Of a stretch of 64,000 nucleotides of DNA, positions 15,305 to 23,450 are shown in pieces. Location of the stretch: positions 64,001 through 128,000 of the IMG/VR virus record IMGVR_UViG_3300025000_000063; one strand, written 5' to 3'. The translations under genes were made by a program, and so were the position numbers. The notes under the pieces were generated by a model. The model was not told the origin of the DNA, made no database searches, and worked only from the letters and a program-made list of their open reading frames with translations. Positions within the stretch are counted from its first letter, which is position 1, and each line of letters opens with the position of its first letter. This stretch comes from a virus.

Positions 15305-16863
15305 AAACAAAAGAAATCCTCCAAATTGAACGGAAAATTGTGATCGGGCTGATTCTGTATACGGAGTATTTAAAACAAGCGATTGAACTCATAGATATTT
15401 CATGGGTTCAATCTCCGGAAGCTAAAATCATTATTTCATGGGTGTACGATTATTTCCAAACATATAAACTGGCTCCAGGGATGAATATCCAAGATATTTT
15501 CATGGAAAAGCTCCGGACCAAAAAGATCCATAAAGCCCAGGCTGAAATCATTGAATGGGTCCTCGCTGATTTATCAGAAGAAAGTCAGAATGAAAGCAAT
15601 ACTAACCTGGAATATTTGTTAGACCAGACTGAAAAATATGGGAAAGCATGTAAGATCAATATGTATGCTGACCGGGTTAAAGAGGAAGTTGAATCCGGAA
15701 GAATTCTGGAAGCGGAACAATTGCTTGTGAACTTTAAACCAGTAGAACATCTCAAATCAAATGCCGTCACCCCTTTAGGGACAGTTGAGCAGCGGAAACA
15801 GGCGTTTGAAAGTTACAAAGACCCGTTAATAAAATATCCTGGAGCATTAGGGCAACTGATCAACCAATATATGGTCCAGGAATCCTTTGTTGTTTTCCTG
15901 GGCCAGAATAAAGGAGGTAAATCGTTCTTCTTAATGGATGCCGCCATGCGAGCAGCCAAACAAGGGAAGCAAGTTGTTTTTATCCAAGCCGGGGATATGT
16001 CCCAAGCACAACAAGAACGACGCCAAGCAATTTATTTATCCAAGAAATCAGATTTACAGCAGTATTGCGGCCCTTTATTGATTCCGGCCCTGGATTGCAT
16101 CTGGAATCAAAATGATGAATGTGAATTAGATTTTAGGGCAGGAGGCAAAAAAGGGGATGATGGCCCGTTTTACAAGAAAAAGCCAGAACAAATCCATGAC
16201 TTAACATTAAAAGAACTGAAAGAGGCTTTTGAAGAAATGCCGGAGCATACTCCTTGTTACAATTGCCTCAGATTTAAAAAGAACCGGTTTCAAGGTGCTT
16301 TGTGGTATAAACAGAGAAAAGCCGTTGAACCATTAAGCTGGAAAGAAGTCCACAGGACTTTGGAAAAAAGGCATAAAACTTTGATAAACAGGATTAAGCT
16401 TATCACATATTCCAGCGAATCTTTGACTATGTCTAAAATCAATGCCGAATTGGATATTTTAGAGAAAAGTGGGTTCTTCCCGCAAATCATCATCATTGAT
16501 TACATGGACTTGATCGCCCCGGACTATGATGCTACAGGGCTGAAGCCCAGGGATCAAGAAAATAAAAAATGGATGCGTGCCAGGCGGTTGAGCCAGGACC
16601 GCAAATGTTTGTTACTATCTGCCAGCCAAAGCGATACGGAGGGATTCGATAAAAAGTTTTTATCCAAAAAGAATTTTTCAGAAGACCGCAGGAAGCTTGA
16701 CCATGTTACCGCAATGGTCGGGCTGAACATGACCAAAGAGGAAAAGAAGAAGGGCATTATGCGCATCAATGATATTGTGGCCAGGGATACTGAAGGCGCA
16801 AACTGGTGCTACGTTACACACCGTCTGCAAATAGGACGGCCAATCATTAATAGTTTTTTTTAA
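15301..16863 (+). CDS. Replicative DNA helicase (DnaB-like)
   Basis: 520 aa from the ATG at 15301, which overlaps the upstream stop. The N-terminal region (IERKIVIGLILYTEYLKQA) is DnaB-N-like. The RecA-like core has Walker A GQNKGGKSFF, VVFIQAGDMSQAQQERR, and Walker B IIIIDYMDLI, with a following ARRLSQDRKCLLLSASQ. An insert with two cysteine pairs (DECELDF region and CYNCLRFKK) is unusual and might bind zinc. The ring helicase would unwind the fork with the primase at 12956. Confidence 0.85.
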   Translation: MKTKEILQIERKIVIGLILYTEYLKQAIELIDISWVQSPEAKIIISWVYDYFQTYKLAPGMNIQDIFMEKLRTKKIHKAQAEIIEWVLADLSEESQNESNTNLEYLLDQTEKYGKACKINMYADRVKEEVESGRILEAEQLLVNFKPVEHLKSNAVTPLGTVEQRKQAFESYKDPLIKYPGALGQLINQYMVQESFVVFLGQNKGGKSFFLMDAAMRAAKQGKQVVFIQAGDMSQAQQERRQAIYLSKKSDLQQYCGPLLIPALDCIWNQNDECELDFRAGGKKGDDGPFYKKKPEQIHDLTLKELKEAFEEMPEHTPCYNCLRFKKNRFQGALWYKQRKAVEPLSWKEVHRTLEKRHKTLINRIKLITYSSESLTMSKINAELDILEKSGFFPQIIIIDYMDLIAPDYDATGLKPRDQENKKWMRARRLSQDRKCLLLSASQSDTEGFDKKFLSKKNFSEDRRKLDHVTAMVGLNMTKEEKKKGIMRINDIVARDTEGANWCYVTHRLQIGRPIINSFF

Positions 16864-16880
16864 AGGAGGAATGAAAGAAA

Positions 16881-17039
16881 ATGAATAAACCATTTAAATA
16901 TTTAGTATTGGGAAACCACCCTATTTTCCAGTATGTGACTCGACGTTGTTTAACAGTAGAAGAAGCTGAAAATGTAAAAAATGGATTATTAGCGGTTGGG
17001 TATGAAGTAGAAATAAAAGAGGAAGGAGGAGATAAATGA
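16881..17039 (+). CDS. Small hypothetical protein
   Basis: 52 aa (MNKPFKYLVLGNHPIFQYVT...), with AAAGGAGG upstream and its TGA overlapping the next ATG. It is probably an alpha/beta mini-domain (EEAENVKNGLLAVGYEVEI). No family recognised. Confidence 0.55.
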   Translation: MNKPFKYLVLGNHPIFQYVTRRCLTVEEAENVKNGLLAVGYEVEIKEEGGDK

Positions 17040-17455
17040 CAGCACCAAAGAACAATGAACAAGAAAATAAACCCCAACCCAGCCTGATCCCACTGGACCT
17101 GCTGATTAAGATCCTTGAACCAGCTTACAGGGAAGGGCTAATCAAATATCGTCGGGAATCATGGAGAGAAGGATTCCACACAACAATAATGATGGATTCG
17201 GCGCAGCGACACCTATCTGCCCATTTCTATGATGGAGAAGATTTCGACCCTGATGCCAAAAAACTGGGGATTAACAAGACTCATTTAGGCGGGGCATTAT
17301 TCAGCATCCTCTGTATGGCACACACAATGCTGAACCACCCTGAATTAGATAACCGGCCTGGAAAAATGAAAAAAGAAAAAATCTATGTCAGCACCTTAGA
17401 TGTTTTCGGGCTGAAAAAAGAATTTATATTCGTTGAACCACCAAACGAAGAGTAG
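17036..17455 (+). CDS. dATP/dGTP diphosphohydrolase-like protein (DUF5664 type)
   Basis: 139 aa. LIPLDLLIKILEPAYREGLIKY, SWREGF, DSAQRHLSAHFYDGEDFDPD and HLGGALFSILCMAHTM follow the layout of DUF5664 phage proteins, some of which are dATP/dGTP pyrophosphohydrolases of the all-alpha NTP pyrophosphatase group. It would adjust dNTP pools and sits next to thyX. AGGAAGGAGG precedes the ATG. Confidence 0.65.
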   Translation: MTAPKNNEQENKPQPSLIPLDLLIKILEPAYREGLIKYRRESWREGFHTTIMMDSAQRHLSAHFYDGEDFDPDAKKLGINKTHLGGALFSILCMAHTMLNHPELDNRPGKMKKEKIYVSTLDVFGLKKEFIFVEPPNEE

Positions 17456-17466
17456 GAGGATTTATA

Positions 17467-18183
17467 ATGAAAATAATTAATCAAAGCTATGAAATTTTAA
17501 ATTGGCCAGAACAGGCATTGGAAATGATCGAACGTGCCGGGAGAACCTGCTATAAATCAGAGAATAAAATTGGATGTTCAATTCCAGAAGAACAGCAAGG
17601 TCATGAAAATTGCCCTGACCTGCATTGGTATTTTTCTTGCACCTCGGAATGTCAGCACCATTCATCAAGAAAATTTGTTAAGATGCTGCAAAACAGAGGC
17701 CACCATGCAATGATTGAATTTGCGGATCTTACCGTCAAGTTTATTACCAATCGGGGAGTGACGCATGAACTGGTCCGGCACCGGATGTGTTCTTTTGCCC
17801 AGGAAAGCACCCGGTACGTGAAGTATGATGGAAATATGGAATTTATCCGGCCTGTTTGGGGTTATCCAACATCGTGCACACACCTTGAACAAACCAAAGA
17901 AATTTTAATTGCAGATACTATATGGCTTAGGGCAATGCGATATGCGGAAGGATACTATCTGCAATTATTAGATGCGGGCTGGAGGCCAGAACAGGCCAGA
18001 GAAGTTTTACCCAATTCGCTTAAAACCGAAATCGTGGTAAAAGCAAACCTCCGGGAATGGCATCATGTCTTAACCCTCAGGACTTCCAAAGCAGCACACC
18101 CACAGATGAGGGCCTTAATGCTGCCGCTCTTAAAAGAATTAAAAGAAAAAATCCCTGTTGTATTCGATGGGGTACAGGAATGA
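17467..18183 (+). CDS. thyX: Flavin-dependent thymidylate synthase ThyX
   Basis: 238 aa, the usual ThyX length. The signature RHRxxSxxxxSxRY is present as RHRMCSFAQESTRY. The C-terminal catalytic region has WRPEQAREVLPNSLKTEIVVKANLREW and HPQMRALMLPLL. It makes dTMP from dUMP using methylenetetrahydrofolate, NADPH and FAD. With the dCMP deaminase at 18383 it forms a dCTP-to-dTTP pathway. AGGAGG lies upstream, and its TGA overlaps the next ATG. Confidence 0.93.
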   Translation: MKIINQSYEILNWPEQALEMIERAGRTCYKSENKIGCSIPEEQQGHENCPDLHWYFSCTSECQHHSSRKFVKMLQNRGHHAMIEFADLTVKFITNRGVTHELVRHRMCSFAQESTRYVKYDGNMEFIRPVWGYPTSCTHLEQTKEILIADTIWLRAMRYAEGYYLQLLDAGWRPEQAREVLPNSLKTEIVVKANLREWHHVLTLRTSKAAHPQMRALMLPLLKELKEKIPVVFDGVQE

Positions 18184-18380
18184 AAATTGTTATCTGTATA
18201 TTTATGCTTTTTCTGTGGCCAACTATAATAAACATTGCAGAATTTATGCCCTGCCCTGTATACGAGCATATCCAAATTCATGGGCATGGGATTGATATGA
18301 GCAGTGTATGGGGGCAAGGAAAAGCAAATTATCAACTCAGGAAGAAAAACTTTAAACCTGGGAGATATTTGAGGAGGTAG
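18180..18380 (+). CDS. Small exported or membrane-anchored protein
   Basis: 66 aa, starting MKIVICIFMLFLWPTIINIAEF, an N-terminal hydrophobic segment that could be a signal anchor, then a soluble part with HIQIHGHGIDM and a basic tail. It is coupled to thyX by ATGA and sits 3 nt before the dCMP deaminase gene. Function unknown. Confidence 0.6.
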   Translation: MKIVICIFMLFLWPTIINIAEFMPCPVYEHIQIHGHGIDMSSVWGQGKANYQLRKKNFKPGRYLRR

Positions 18381-18382
18381 AA

Positions 18383-18832
18383 ATGCCGTTCAAATGGCAT
18401 GCAAGATTTATTGATCTTGCTTATTTAGTTGCTTCTTGGAGTAAAGATCCAAGCACTAAATGTGGCGCTGTGATTGTTGACCAAAATAAAAGGATTATCT
18501 CCGTTGGTTTCAATGGATTTCCTAAAGGAACTTCTGACGATACCGGGCTTTATGACAACAGGGAAGAAAAATACCGTAGGGTGATCCATGCAGAAAAGAA
18601 TGCAATTTTATTTGCCCAAAAGGATTTAGCTGGATGTACATTATATGTAGTTCCTATGCCTCCATGCAGCCAATGTGCCGGTATGATTATCCAATCTGGA
18701 ATTACCCTTGTTGTCACAATAGAACCAAGTACAGAACATATCAAAAGATGGGGTGTGGATATACTGTCAACAAAACAAATGTTCAATGAAGCTGGTGTAC
18801 AATTACTGTACTATGCGTCAATTGAAAAATAA
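18383..18832 (+). CDS. dCMP deaminase
   Basis: 149 aa. The zinc-dependent deaminase motifs are HAEKNA (His plus catalytic Glu) and PMPPCSQCAGMI (PCxxC). The N-terminal WSKDPSTKCGAVIVD and GFNGFPKG are typical of phage and bacterial dCMP deaminases. It converts dCMP to dUMP for ThyX. A GAGGAGG site precedes the ATG. Confidence 0.9.
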   Translation: MPFKWHARFIDLAYLVASWSKDPSTKCGAVIVDQNKRIISVGFNGFPKGTSDDTGLYDNREEKYRRVIHAEKNAILFAQKDLAGCTLYVVPMPPCSQCAGMIIQSGITLVVTIEPSTEHIKRWGVDILSTKQMFNEAGVQLLYYASIEK

Positions 18833-18854
18833 ATAAAGGAGGGAGCAAAATAAA

Positions 18855-18885
18855 TTTTTAAAAAATTAAAATTGTTTTGTATAAT
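18855..18885 (+). promoter_or_regulatory. Phage promoter, TTTTTAAA / TTGTATAAT type
   Basis: TTTTTAAA from 18855 and TATAAT at 18880-18885 with TTTTG in front; the spacing is one nt shorter than at 13899 and 42232. It drives the acidic-repeat gene at 18968. The 80-nt leader has a small GTTAC/GTAAC hairpin. Confidence 0.6.
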
Positions 18886-18967
18886 ATAATGACGAGGAAA
18901 TGAATTTAATCATATTCCAATTTAACCAAGAGTTACTAACAGTAACAAAGAAAAAAGGAGAACGACA

Positions 18968-19792
18968 ATGGGAAAGAAAAGTAAAGAAAAAGCACCGCAG
19001 ATTGACCCGAAAAAGCTGCGAAAAGCTGCGGATGAGCTCCAGGGCCTGCTTGACCTGGAAGATGATGATGGAAACCCTGTTGAACTGAATAAAGGGTCCA
19101 TTGAGGAAATCTGTGACAAAGTGACAGAGGCCGCCGCAGAACTCACTGAAGACGATGAAATTTCTGAAAACTTGGCAGAGGTGCTTGAAATCCTGGGGGT
19201 TGAAATCCCGGAAGCAGAAGATGCAGATGATGATGCAGATGATGATGCAGATGATGATGCAGATGATGATGCAGATGATGATGCAGATGATGATGCAGAT
19301 GATGATGCAGATGATGATGCAGATGATGATGGTCCGGAACTGTCCCTGGCCGACCAGGTAAAAGCAGCAAAGAAGCTTGACGACATGAAAATCCTGGTGA
19401 ACAACAATGATGAATTCAAAAAACTGCGCAAAGGCCTCAGTGATTATAAAGGTCTTGCCGGCCCACGTGAATTGAAAGCCAAAATGCTGAAAATCCTCGG
19501 AATTGACCCGGCTGAAAAACCTGCAAAAGGCCCGAAAAAAGAAGCTGGAAAATCCAGATACGGCCGGTTGCTTTCTTCTGCTGTTGGTGTGATTGATGAA
19601 TTGCTCTTCAAAGGTACCACAGAAGAAGACATCCTCAAAACACTCACTGAAAAATTTCCCGGAAAGGATGTGAAACAACTCACTGCCAGGCTGCATGGCC
19701 ATATGAAGCAGTTGAAAAAGGAAGGGATCACAATTACCGAAAAAAACGGGAAGATCAAATCCAAAGAAGAAAAACATCCCAACATGGAATAG
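18968..19792 (+). CDS. Acidic-repeat protein with the C-terminal domain shared with the first early gene
   Basis: 274 aa. The N-terminal third is charged and helical, followed by tandem DADD units (nine or so) that make a highly acidic linker. The C-terminal 75 residues (RYGRLLSSAVGVIDELL to LKKEGITITEKNG) are homologous to the end of the 8018 protein. The acidic linker could mimic DNA or keep domains apart. It has its own promoter and terminator, so it is a separate transcription unit. Confidence 0.8.
   Translation: MGKKSKEKAPQIDPKKLRKAADELQGLLDLEDDDGNPVELNKGSIEEICDKVTEAAAELTEDDEISENLAEVLEILGVEIPEAEDADDDADDDADDDADDDADDDADDDADDDADDDADDDGPELSLADQVKAAKKLDDMKILVNNNDEFKKLRKGLSDYKGLAGPRELKAKMLKILGIDPAEKPAKGPKKEAGKSRYGRLLSSAVGVIDELLFKGTTEEDILKTLTEKFPGKDVKQLTARLHGHMKQLKKEGITITEKNGKIKSKEEKHPNME
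19216..19331 (+). repeat. 12-nt tandem repeat encoding DADD
   Basis: Roughly nine perfect or near-perfect tandem copies of GATGATGATGCA (phase arbitrary) lie inside the 18968 gene. Each copy adds four residues, so copy-number change keeps the frame. Confidence 0.9.
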
Positions 19793-19824
19793 CACTGCCA
19801 ACGGAGCCAAGTAAAACAATGATT

Positions 19825-19862
19825 GAATGCCGCCCAAATATGCATTAATGGGCGGCATTTTT
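19825..19862 (+). terminator. Rho-independent terminator
   Basis: ATGCCGCCCA pairs with TGGGCGGCAT around an 11-nt loop and is followed by TTTTT. It closes the 18968 transcription unit. Confidence 0.88.
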
Positions 19863-19896
19863 CGCACAAAATCAATAATGAGGGTGAAATAAGGAA

Positions 19897-20637
19897 ATGG
19901 GAAAACTAAAAAAGAAAAGTGACCACGCAGGAGATAACACGATAATCAAGAATGGAAAAAACTTCAGCGCCTTACTCACAAATGCAAACCTGCGTGGGTT
20001 GTTGAATGAAGTTGTCCTGACTGTAAAAAACGGGGTTGGAGAAATCCAGGCAATTGATATGACTTCCAGTGTATTCCTTTCTTGCACTGAAGACCTTGGT
20101 ATAACAGAGGACCTCACTATTGGGCTAAACAATTTACCCGGCCTGATTAAATTCTTTGAAAACAGCGAAGAAGTCCAGTACCGGTTTGAAGATGACTGGA
20201 TTATCCTCAAAAAACACAAAGCCCAATTGAAATGTATTCTATCTCCTCCTGAATCTGTCCCAACCAGCATCACAGAAAAGCTTAAATTTTCTGACCTCAA
20301 AAAACAATGCAGTAACTCCATCGACTTCACCAAAAAGATGTACGACGAATTTACGTACTATTCTTCCATAGTCAGCCCTACCAGCATTTTTATTGTTTCC
20401 GAAAAGAAGAAAACAATGCTGCACAGCAATGAATACGATGAGCAGCAATTTAAACTGTTTTTAGGTAAAGCGGAAACTGATGAAACATGCAAAACGGAAA
20501 TCCTGACAGAACATTTTTTGAAAATCCTTGGCATCCTAGACTGGAGTGAAAAAGTAACAATGTTCTTTGGCACTGACGTCCCAACGGTCATAAAACAAAA
20601 AGAAAACTTTTGGTCACTGGTGCCACTCAAAAGTTAA
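19897..20637 (+). CDS. DNA sliding clamp (PCNA/gp45-like)
   Basis: 246 aa. EIQAIDMTSSVFLSC, LTIGLNNLPGLIKFFENSEEVQYRFEDDWIIL and the end FFGTDVPTVIKQKENFWSLVPLKS follow the repeated beta-alpha-beta clamp pattern of phage and archaeal processivity factors. About 240 aa suits a trimeric PCNA-like clamp. A DnaX-like loader is encoded at 28005 and a PolA-type polymerase at 25971. Assignment is from pattern, with no single diagnostic motif. Confidence 0.65.
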   Translation: MGKLKKKSDHAGDNTIIKNGKNFSALLTNANLRGLLNEVVLTVKNGVGEIQAIDMTSSVFLSCTEDLGITEDLTIGLNNLPGLIKFFENSEEVQYRFEDDWIILKKHKAQLKCILSPPESVPTSITEKLKFSDLKKQCSNSIDFTKKMYDEFTYYSSIVSPTSIFIVSEKKKTMLHSNEYDEQQFKLFLGKAETDETCKTEILTEHFLKILGILDWSEKVTMFFGTDVPTVIKQKENFWSLVPLKS

Positions 20638-20649
20638 GGAGGCACCAAA

Positions 20650-21120
20650 ATGAACATAGAAGAATTCTTGCCAATTAAGAGTAGGGTGCTTTCAAAAATG
20701 AGCAAATTTGAATTGGCAAAGAAAAAATGCACATCGAAAGAAGAATTGCGTGTCCTGGAAATGCAATACCTCCGCCCGGAAAAGTTGCAGAAAACAACAC
20801 AAGTGAACCACGCAGCATCTATTGATGACAGAATTATTGAAGTTGTTTTTGCAAATGAAGAAGACATCCAAAACTTCAAGCAGTTTTTCTCTGTAACTTC
20901 TCGCAGATCACTCGGGGTGAAGCAATCACTGTACAGGATTAATTTGCTTTTAGATTTTATCGCAGCATTGAAATCAGGGGAAATATCTTATGATTCGGAA
21001 AAACGAAAATTCAAGTACCAAACAGAGCCAGAACATGACGAAAGAAGATCAGATCGGAAACGGAATATTACCTCCACTAAACTCCGACATCTTAAAAGAA
21101 GCAAACAAATGGCTTCTTGA
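20650..21120 (+). CDS. Hypothetical protein downstream of the clamp
   Basis: 156 aa, preceded by AAGGAGG. It contains FELAKKKCTSKEELRVLEMQYL and SIDDRIIEVVFANEEDIQNFKQFF and has a basic C-terminal tail that overlaps the radical SAM gene in another frame. No family recognised. Confidence 0.6.
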   Translation: MNIEEFLPIKSRVLSKMSKFELAKKKCTSKEELRVLEMQYLRPEKLQKTTQVNHAASIDDRIIEVVFANEEDIQNFKQFFSVTSRRSLGVKQSLYRINLLLDFIAALKSGEISYDSEKRKFKYQTEPEHDERRSDRKRNITSTKLRHLKRSKQMAS

Positions 21121-21871
21121 GAATACAGACAGGACAGCCCACGGAACATATGGTTCCCCACGGGTGAGCAGTGAATTACCTGATTGCAGTATGCCGATGA
21201 CATTTGATCAGTATAGTTACTGTGGACTCGGCTGTTGCTATTGCACTATTGCAGGGACTCCAATTTCTGTTGTTGGTGGGAATAAACCAATTGAACATCT
21301 TATGGTAGGAGATAGTATTTACAGCAGGAACGTCGAAACAATGCAAATGGAGGTAACAGAAATAACAGCCACCATGGAAAGGACAGTGCATGAGATTTAT
21401 GAGATTGAACTTGAAAATGGGCGGAAGTTAAATATCACAGGTGAACATCCTGTTTGGGTGAATAATTCTGAATGGAAATGCGTAAAAGACTTAAAGCTAA
21501 CTGATGAAGTTGATTTTGTAGAAAAGCCGTATTTAGTTGCACGGAACCAAGAATACCAATTTAGAAAAAATGTATCAAAACGCATGAAGAAAAATAATCC
21601 AAGGTGGGTTGCTGGTGTCACAGAAAGAACATCGAAAACATTAAAAAAACGGTATGCCAGTGGTGAATTAACTCCATATTGGTTAGGAAAAGAAAAACCA
21701 GACGCAAAACATAGGATGCTGACAAACAATCCGATGAAGGACCCAACCATCAGAAGAAAGACATTGCAAAAATCAGTAAAAACATGGCTTGAAAATGGAA
21801 GAATTTCAATCGGTGAAAAAAGGTACGGAAAGCACTACGTGTGCTCGGTGAAAACTTTATTCATGAAATGA
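21035..21871 (+). CDS. Radical SAM protein, N-extein plus intein N-terminal region (frameshifted end)
   Basis: The N-extein carries SYCGLGCCY, the first two cysteines of a radical SAM CX3CX2C cluster motif. The intein begins at Cys 21242-21244 (CTIAGTPISVVGG), with block B as LNITGEHPVWV. NUMOD-like helices follow. The frame then runs into a stop about 50 nt past an A6 run (ISIGEKRYG...), while the -1 frame reads straight into the nuclease domain. The start could be 20990 or 21035; I prefer 21035 for lack of conserved sequence before it. Confidence 0.7.
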   Translation: MTKEDQIGNGILPPLNSDILKEANKWLLENTDRTAHGTYGSPRVSSELPDCSMPMTFDQYSYCGLGCCYCTIAGTPISVVGGNKPIEHLMVGDSIYSRNVETMQMEVTEITATMERTVHEIYEIELENGRKLNITGEHPVWVNNSEWKCVKDLKLTDEVDFVEKPYLVARNQEYQFRKNVSKRMKKNNPRWVAGVTERTSKTLKKRYASGELTPYWLGKEKPDAKHRMLTNNPMKDPTIRRKTLQKSVKTWLENGRISIGEKRYGKHYVCSVKTLFMK

Positions 21872-22211
21872 AAATACCAGGACCAAAAAGAGAATACACG
21901 CTTGATTTTTTCTTGCCTGATAAAAATATTGTAATAGAGTATGATGGGCACAGTAAGCATTATACAGAAAAGGGGCAAGAAAAACATCATGAACGTGATA
22001 ATTGGTTGTATCAAAAACATGGCATAATTACTGTTCGTATACATAGAGACGAAACAAAATTACCTGTCACCCAGTTTAGTAAGTTGCTTACCGAAAGGAT
22101 TGCAAAATGCGCATAAAAAGCATTGTTATAAAAAAAGGGACTTTCAGAGTCCATAACATTGAAACGTCTAAACATAATAATTATTATGCCAATGGTGTGC
22201 TTGTGCATAAT
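21242..22211 (+). mobile_element. Intein with EDxHD endonuclease, two single-base losses
   Basis: It spans from Cys1 (21242) to Asn (22209-22211), just before Cys+1. Length is 970 nt, exactly two short of 972 (324 codons). Two -1 shifts, one at the A6 near 21820 and one at the AAAA near 22100, reconcile the three frames. Either both are decay or sequencing errors in A runs, or the element is expressed as separate pieces like the fractured split inteins known from phages. Confidence 0.8.
21841..22116 (+). CDS. Intein-borne EDxHD (Vsr-like) homing endonuclease domain
   Basis: This frame encodes ENFIHEMKIPG, EYTLDFFLPDKNIVIEYDGHSKHY and RDNWLYQKHGIITVRIH, the layout of Vsr-like/EDxHD nucleases found in homing endonucleases of phage inteins and introns. 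It is open upstream to about 21817 (KKVRKALRVLGEN), so it joins the preceding frame by a -1 shift near the A6 run. It ends at TAA 22116, overlapping the next frame at an A4 run. Confidence 0.75.
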   Translation: MLGENFIHEMKIPGPKREYTLDFFLPDKNIVIEYDGHSKHYTEKGQEKHHERDNWLYQKHGIITVRIHRDETKLPVTQFSKLLTERIAKCA

Positions 22212-23438
22212 TGTTTTTCATACTTCTTTAAGAGCAACAACCCAAGCATGAAAACACATGAACTCAAACAAGTGAATGTAAAAAGGTTGTTGAAAAAAAT
22301 GAATGGTGAATCACCGCAAGATGTAATGTACCGGCATTTTTATAAAAGAAAATTCTTGTTGCATTGGGGTGGATTGGCAGATCCATTTTGTTCATTTGAA
22401 AAAACAAACGGAACCGGGCTTGAATTAATTAAAGGGCTGGGGAAATTAAATTACCCAACCCTCTTTTCATTCAAAGGACCAACAATCTTAGAAAAGAACT
22501 ACCTCAAAACATTTGAGAAATACCAAAAACAGTCAAATTTTGCTTTCCAGGCATCCATTATAACCCGTGATGATGATATGGCAAAACGGGTTGAAATTGG
22601 GGTGCCAAGCCCAACAAAAAGATTAAAAGCATTGAAAGAACTCAGTGATATGGGGTATTGGACTATCCTCAGATTACGTCCTTTTATTGTTGGAATTTCT
22701 GATGTTGGCCTTGATGAACTATTAAACGATGCCCTCGCTGCTGGTATTAACGGTGTCAGTTGCGAGTTTTTTGCCATGGATGCAAGAGCAAATATCGGAA
22801 TGAAGACCAGGTATGATTGGCTGGGCCAGTTAACCGGGATAAAAAATATGCATGAATATTACACGGTGCTCAGCCCAAAAGAACGTGGCGGGTACCGGAG
22901 GCTCAATAGGCTTGTAAAAGAGCCATATATCAAAAAGATCTATAAATTCTGCATTGAAAATAATTTGGTTTGTGGGATCAGTGACCCTGACTTTAAAGAG
23001 TTGAACACCTCTGGATCATGTTGTGCCATGCCGGATAATTTTAAAAAGAACCCGGAAATGCAAAACTGGACTACATCCCAATTGACATACCACCTGAAAG
23101 AAATCAGGAAAACATATCACAAAACAGGAAAGCTTGAAAGGCTTTATTTTGATAAAGTGTACAACAGTGGTAAAGAAACATACCTGGAAGAATGGCGTTT
23201 TGCCAATGACCACCCATGTACTGTTGGAATGTCACACGCCAGGGTCCGGAACACCAATCTAAAACAAATCACACAACGGTCCTGGAATAATTTACACAGT
23301 CCTGGAAATCCCAGGAACTATTTCCATGGGAAAGTTGTTCCGGTTGACCAGGACAGTAAGGGCAATTTAGTTTTTGAGTATGCCCCACATGATTATGAAG
23401 CACAATGGAAAAAAGAAGGTATCGATTTAACAAAATAA
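22107..23438 (+). CDS. Intein C-terminal region plus radical SAM C-extein
   Basis: The first 35 residues are the intein C-terminal block (FRVHNIETSKHNNYYANGVLVHN), followed by Cys+1 and the extein CFSYFFKSNNPS. Splicing would create SYCGLGCCYCF, a complete CX3CX2C [4Fe-4S] motif, with Cys+1 as its third cysteine. The remaining 400 residues form a radical SAM barrel (FKGPTILEKNYL, LRLRPFIVGIS) resembling the spore-photoproduct-lyase/Rv2578c group. The substrate is unknown; the adjacent glycosyltransferase suggests DNA base modification. Confidence 0.8.
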   Translation: MRIKSIVIKKGTFRVHNIETSKHNNYYANGVLVHNCFSYFFKSNNPSMKTHELKQVNVKRLLKKMNGESPQDVMYRHFYKRKFLLHWGGLADPFCSFEKTNGTGLELIKGLGKLNYPTLFSFKGPTILEKNYLKTFEKYQKQSNFAFQASIITRDDDMAKRVEIGVPSPTKRLKALKELSDMGYWTILRLRPFIVGISDVGLDELLNDALAAGINGVSCEFFAMDARANIGMKTRYDWLGQLTGIKNMHEYYTVLSPKERGGYRRLNRLVKEPYIKKIYKFCIENNLVCGISDPDFKELNTSGSCCAMPDNFKKNPEMQNWTTSQLTYHLKEIRKTYHKTGKLERLYFDKVYNSGKETYLEEWRFANDHPCTVGMSHARVRNTNLKQITQRSWNNLHSPGNPRNYFHGKVVPVDQDSKGNLVFEYAPHDYEAQWKKEGIDLTK

Positions 23439-23450
23439 AACAGGTGTATT

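Noticed and set aside
18866-19867. Long minus-strand ORF with ICII repeats
   Set aside because: It is the antisense shadow of the acidic-repeat gene, created by the 12-nt repeat; the plus-strand gene has a ribosome-binding site, promoter, terminator and a conserved domain.
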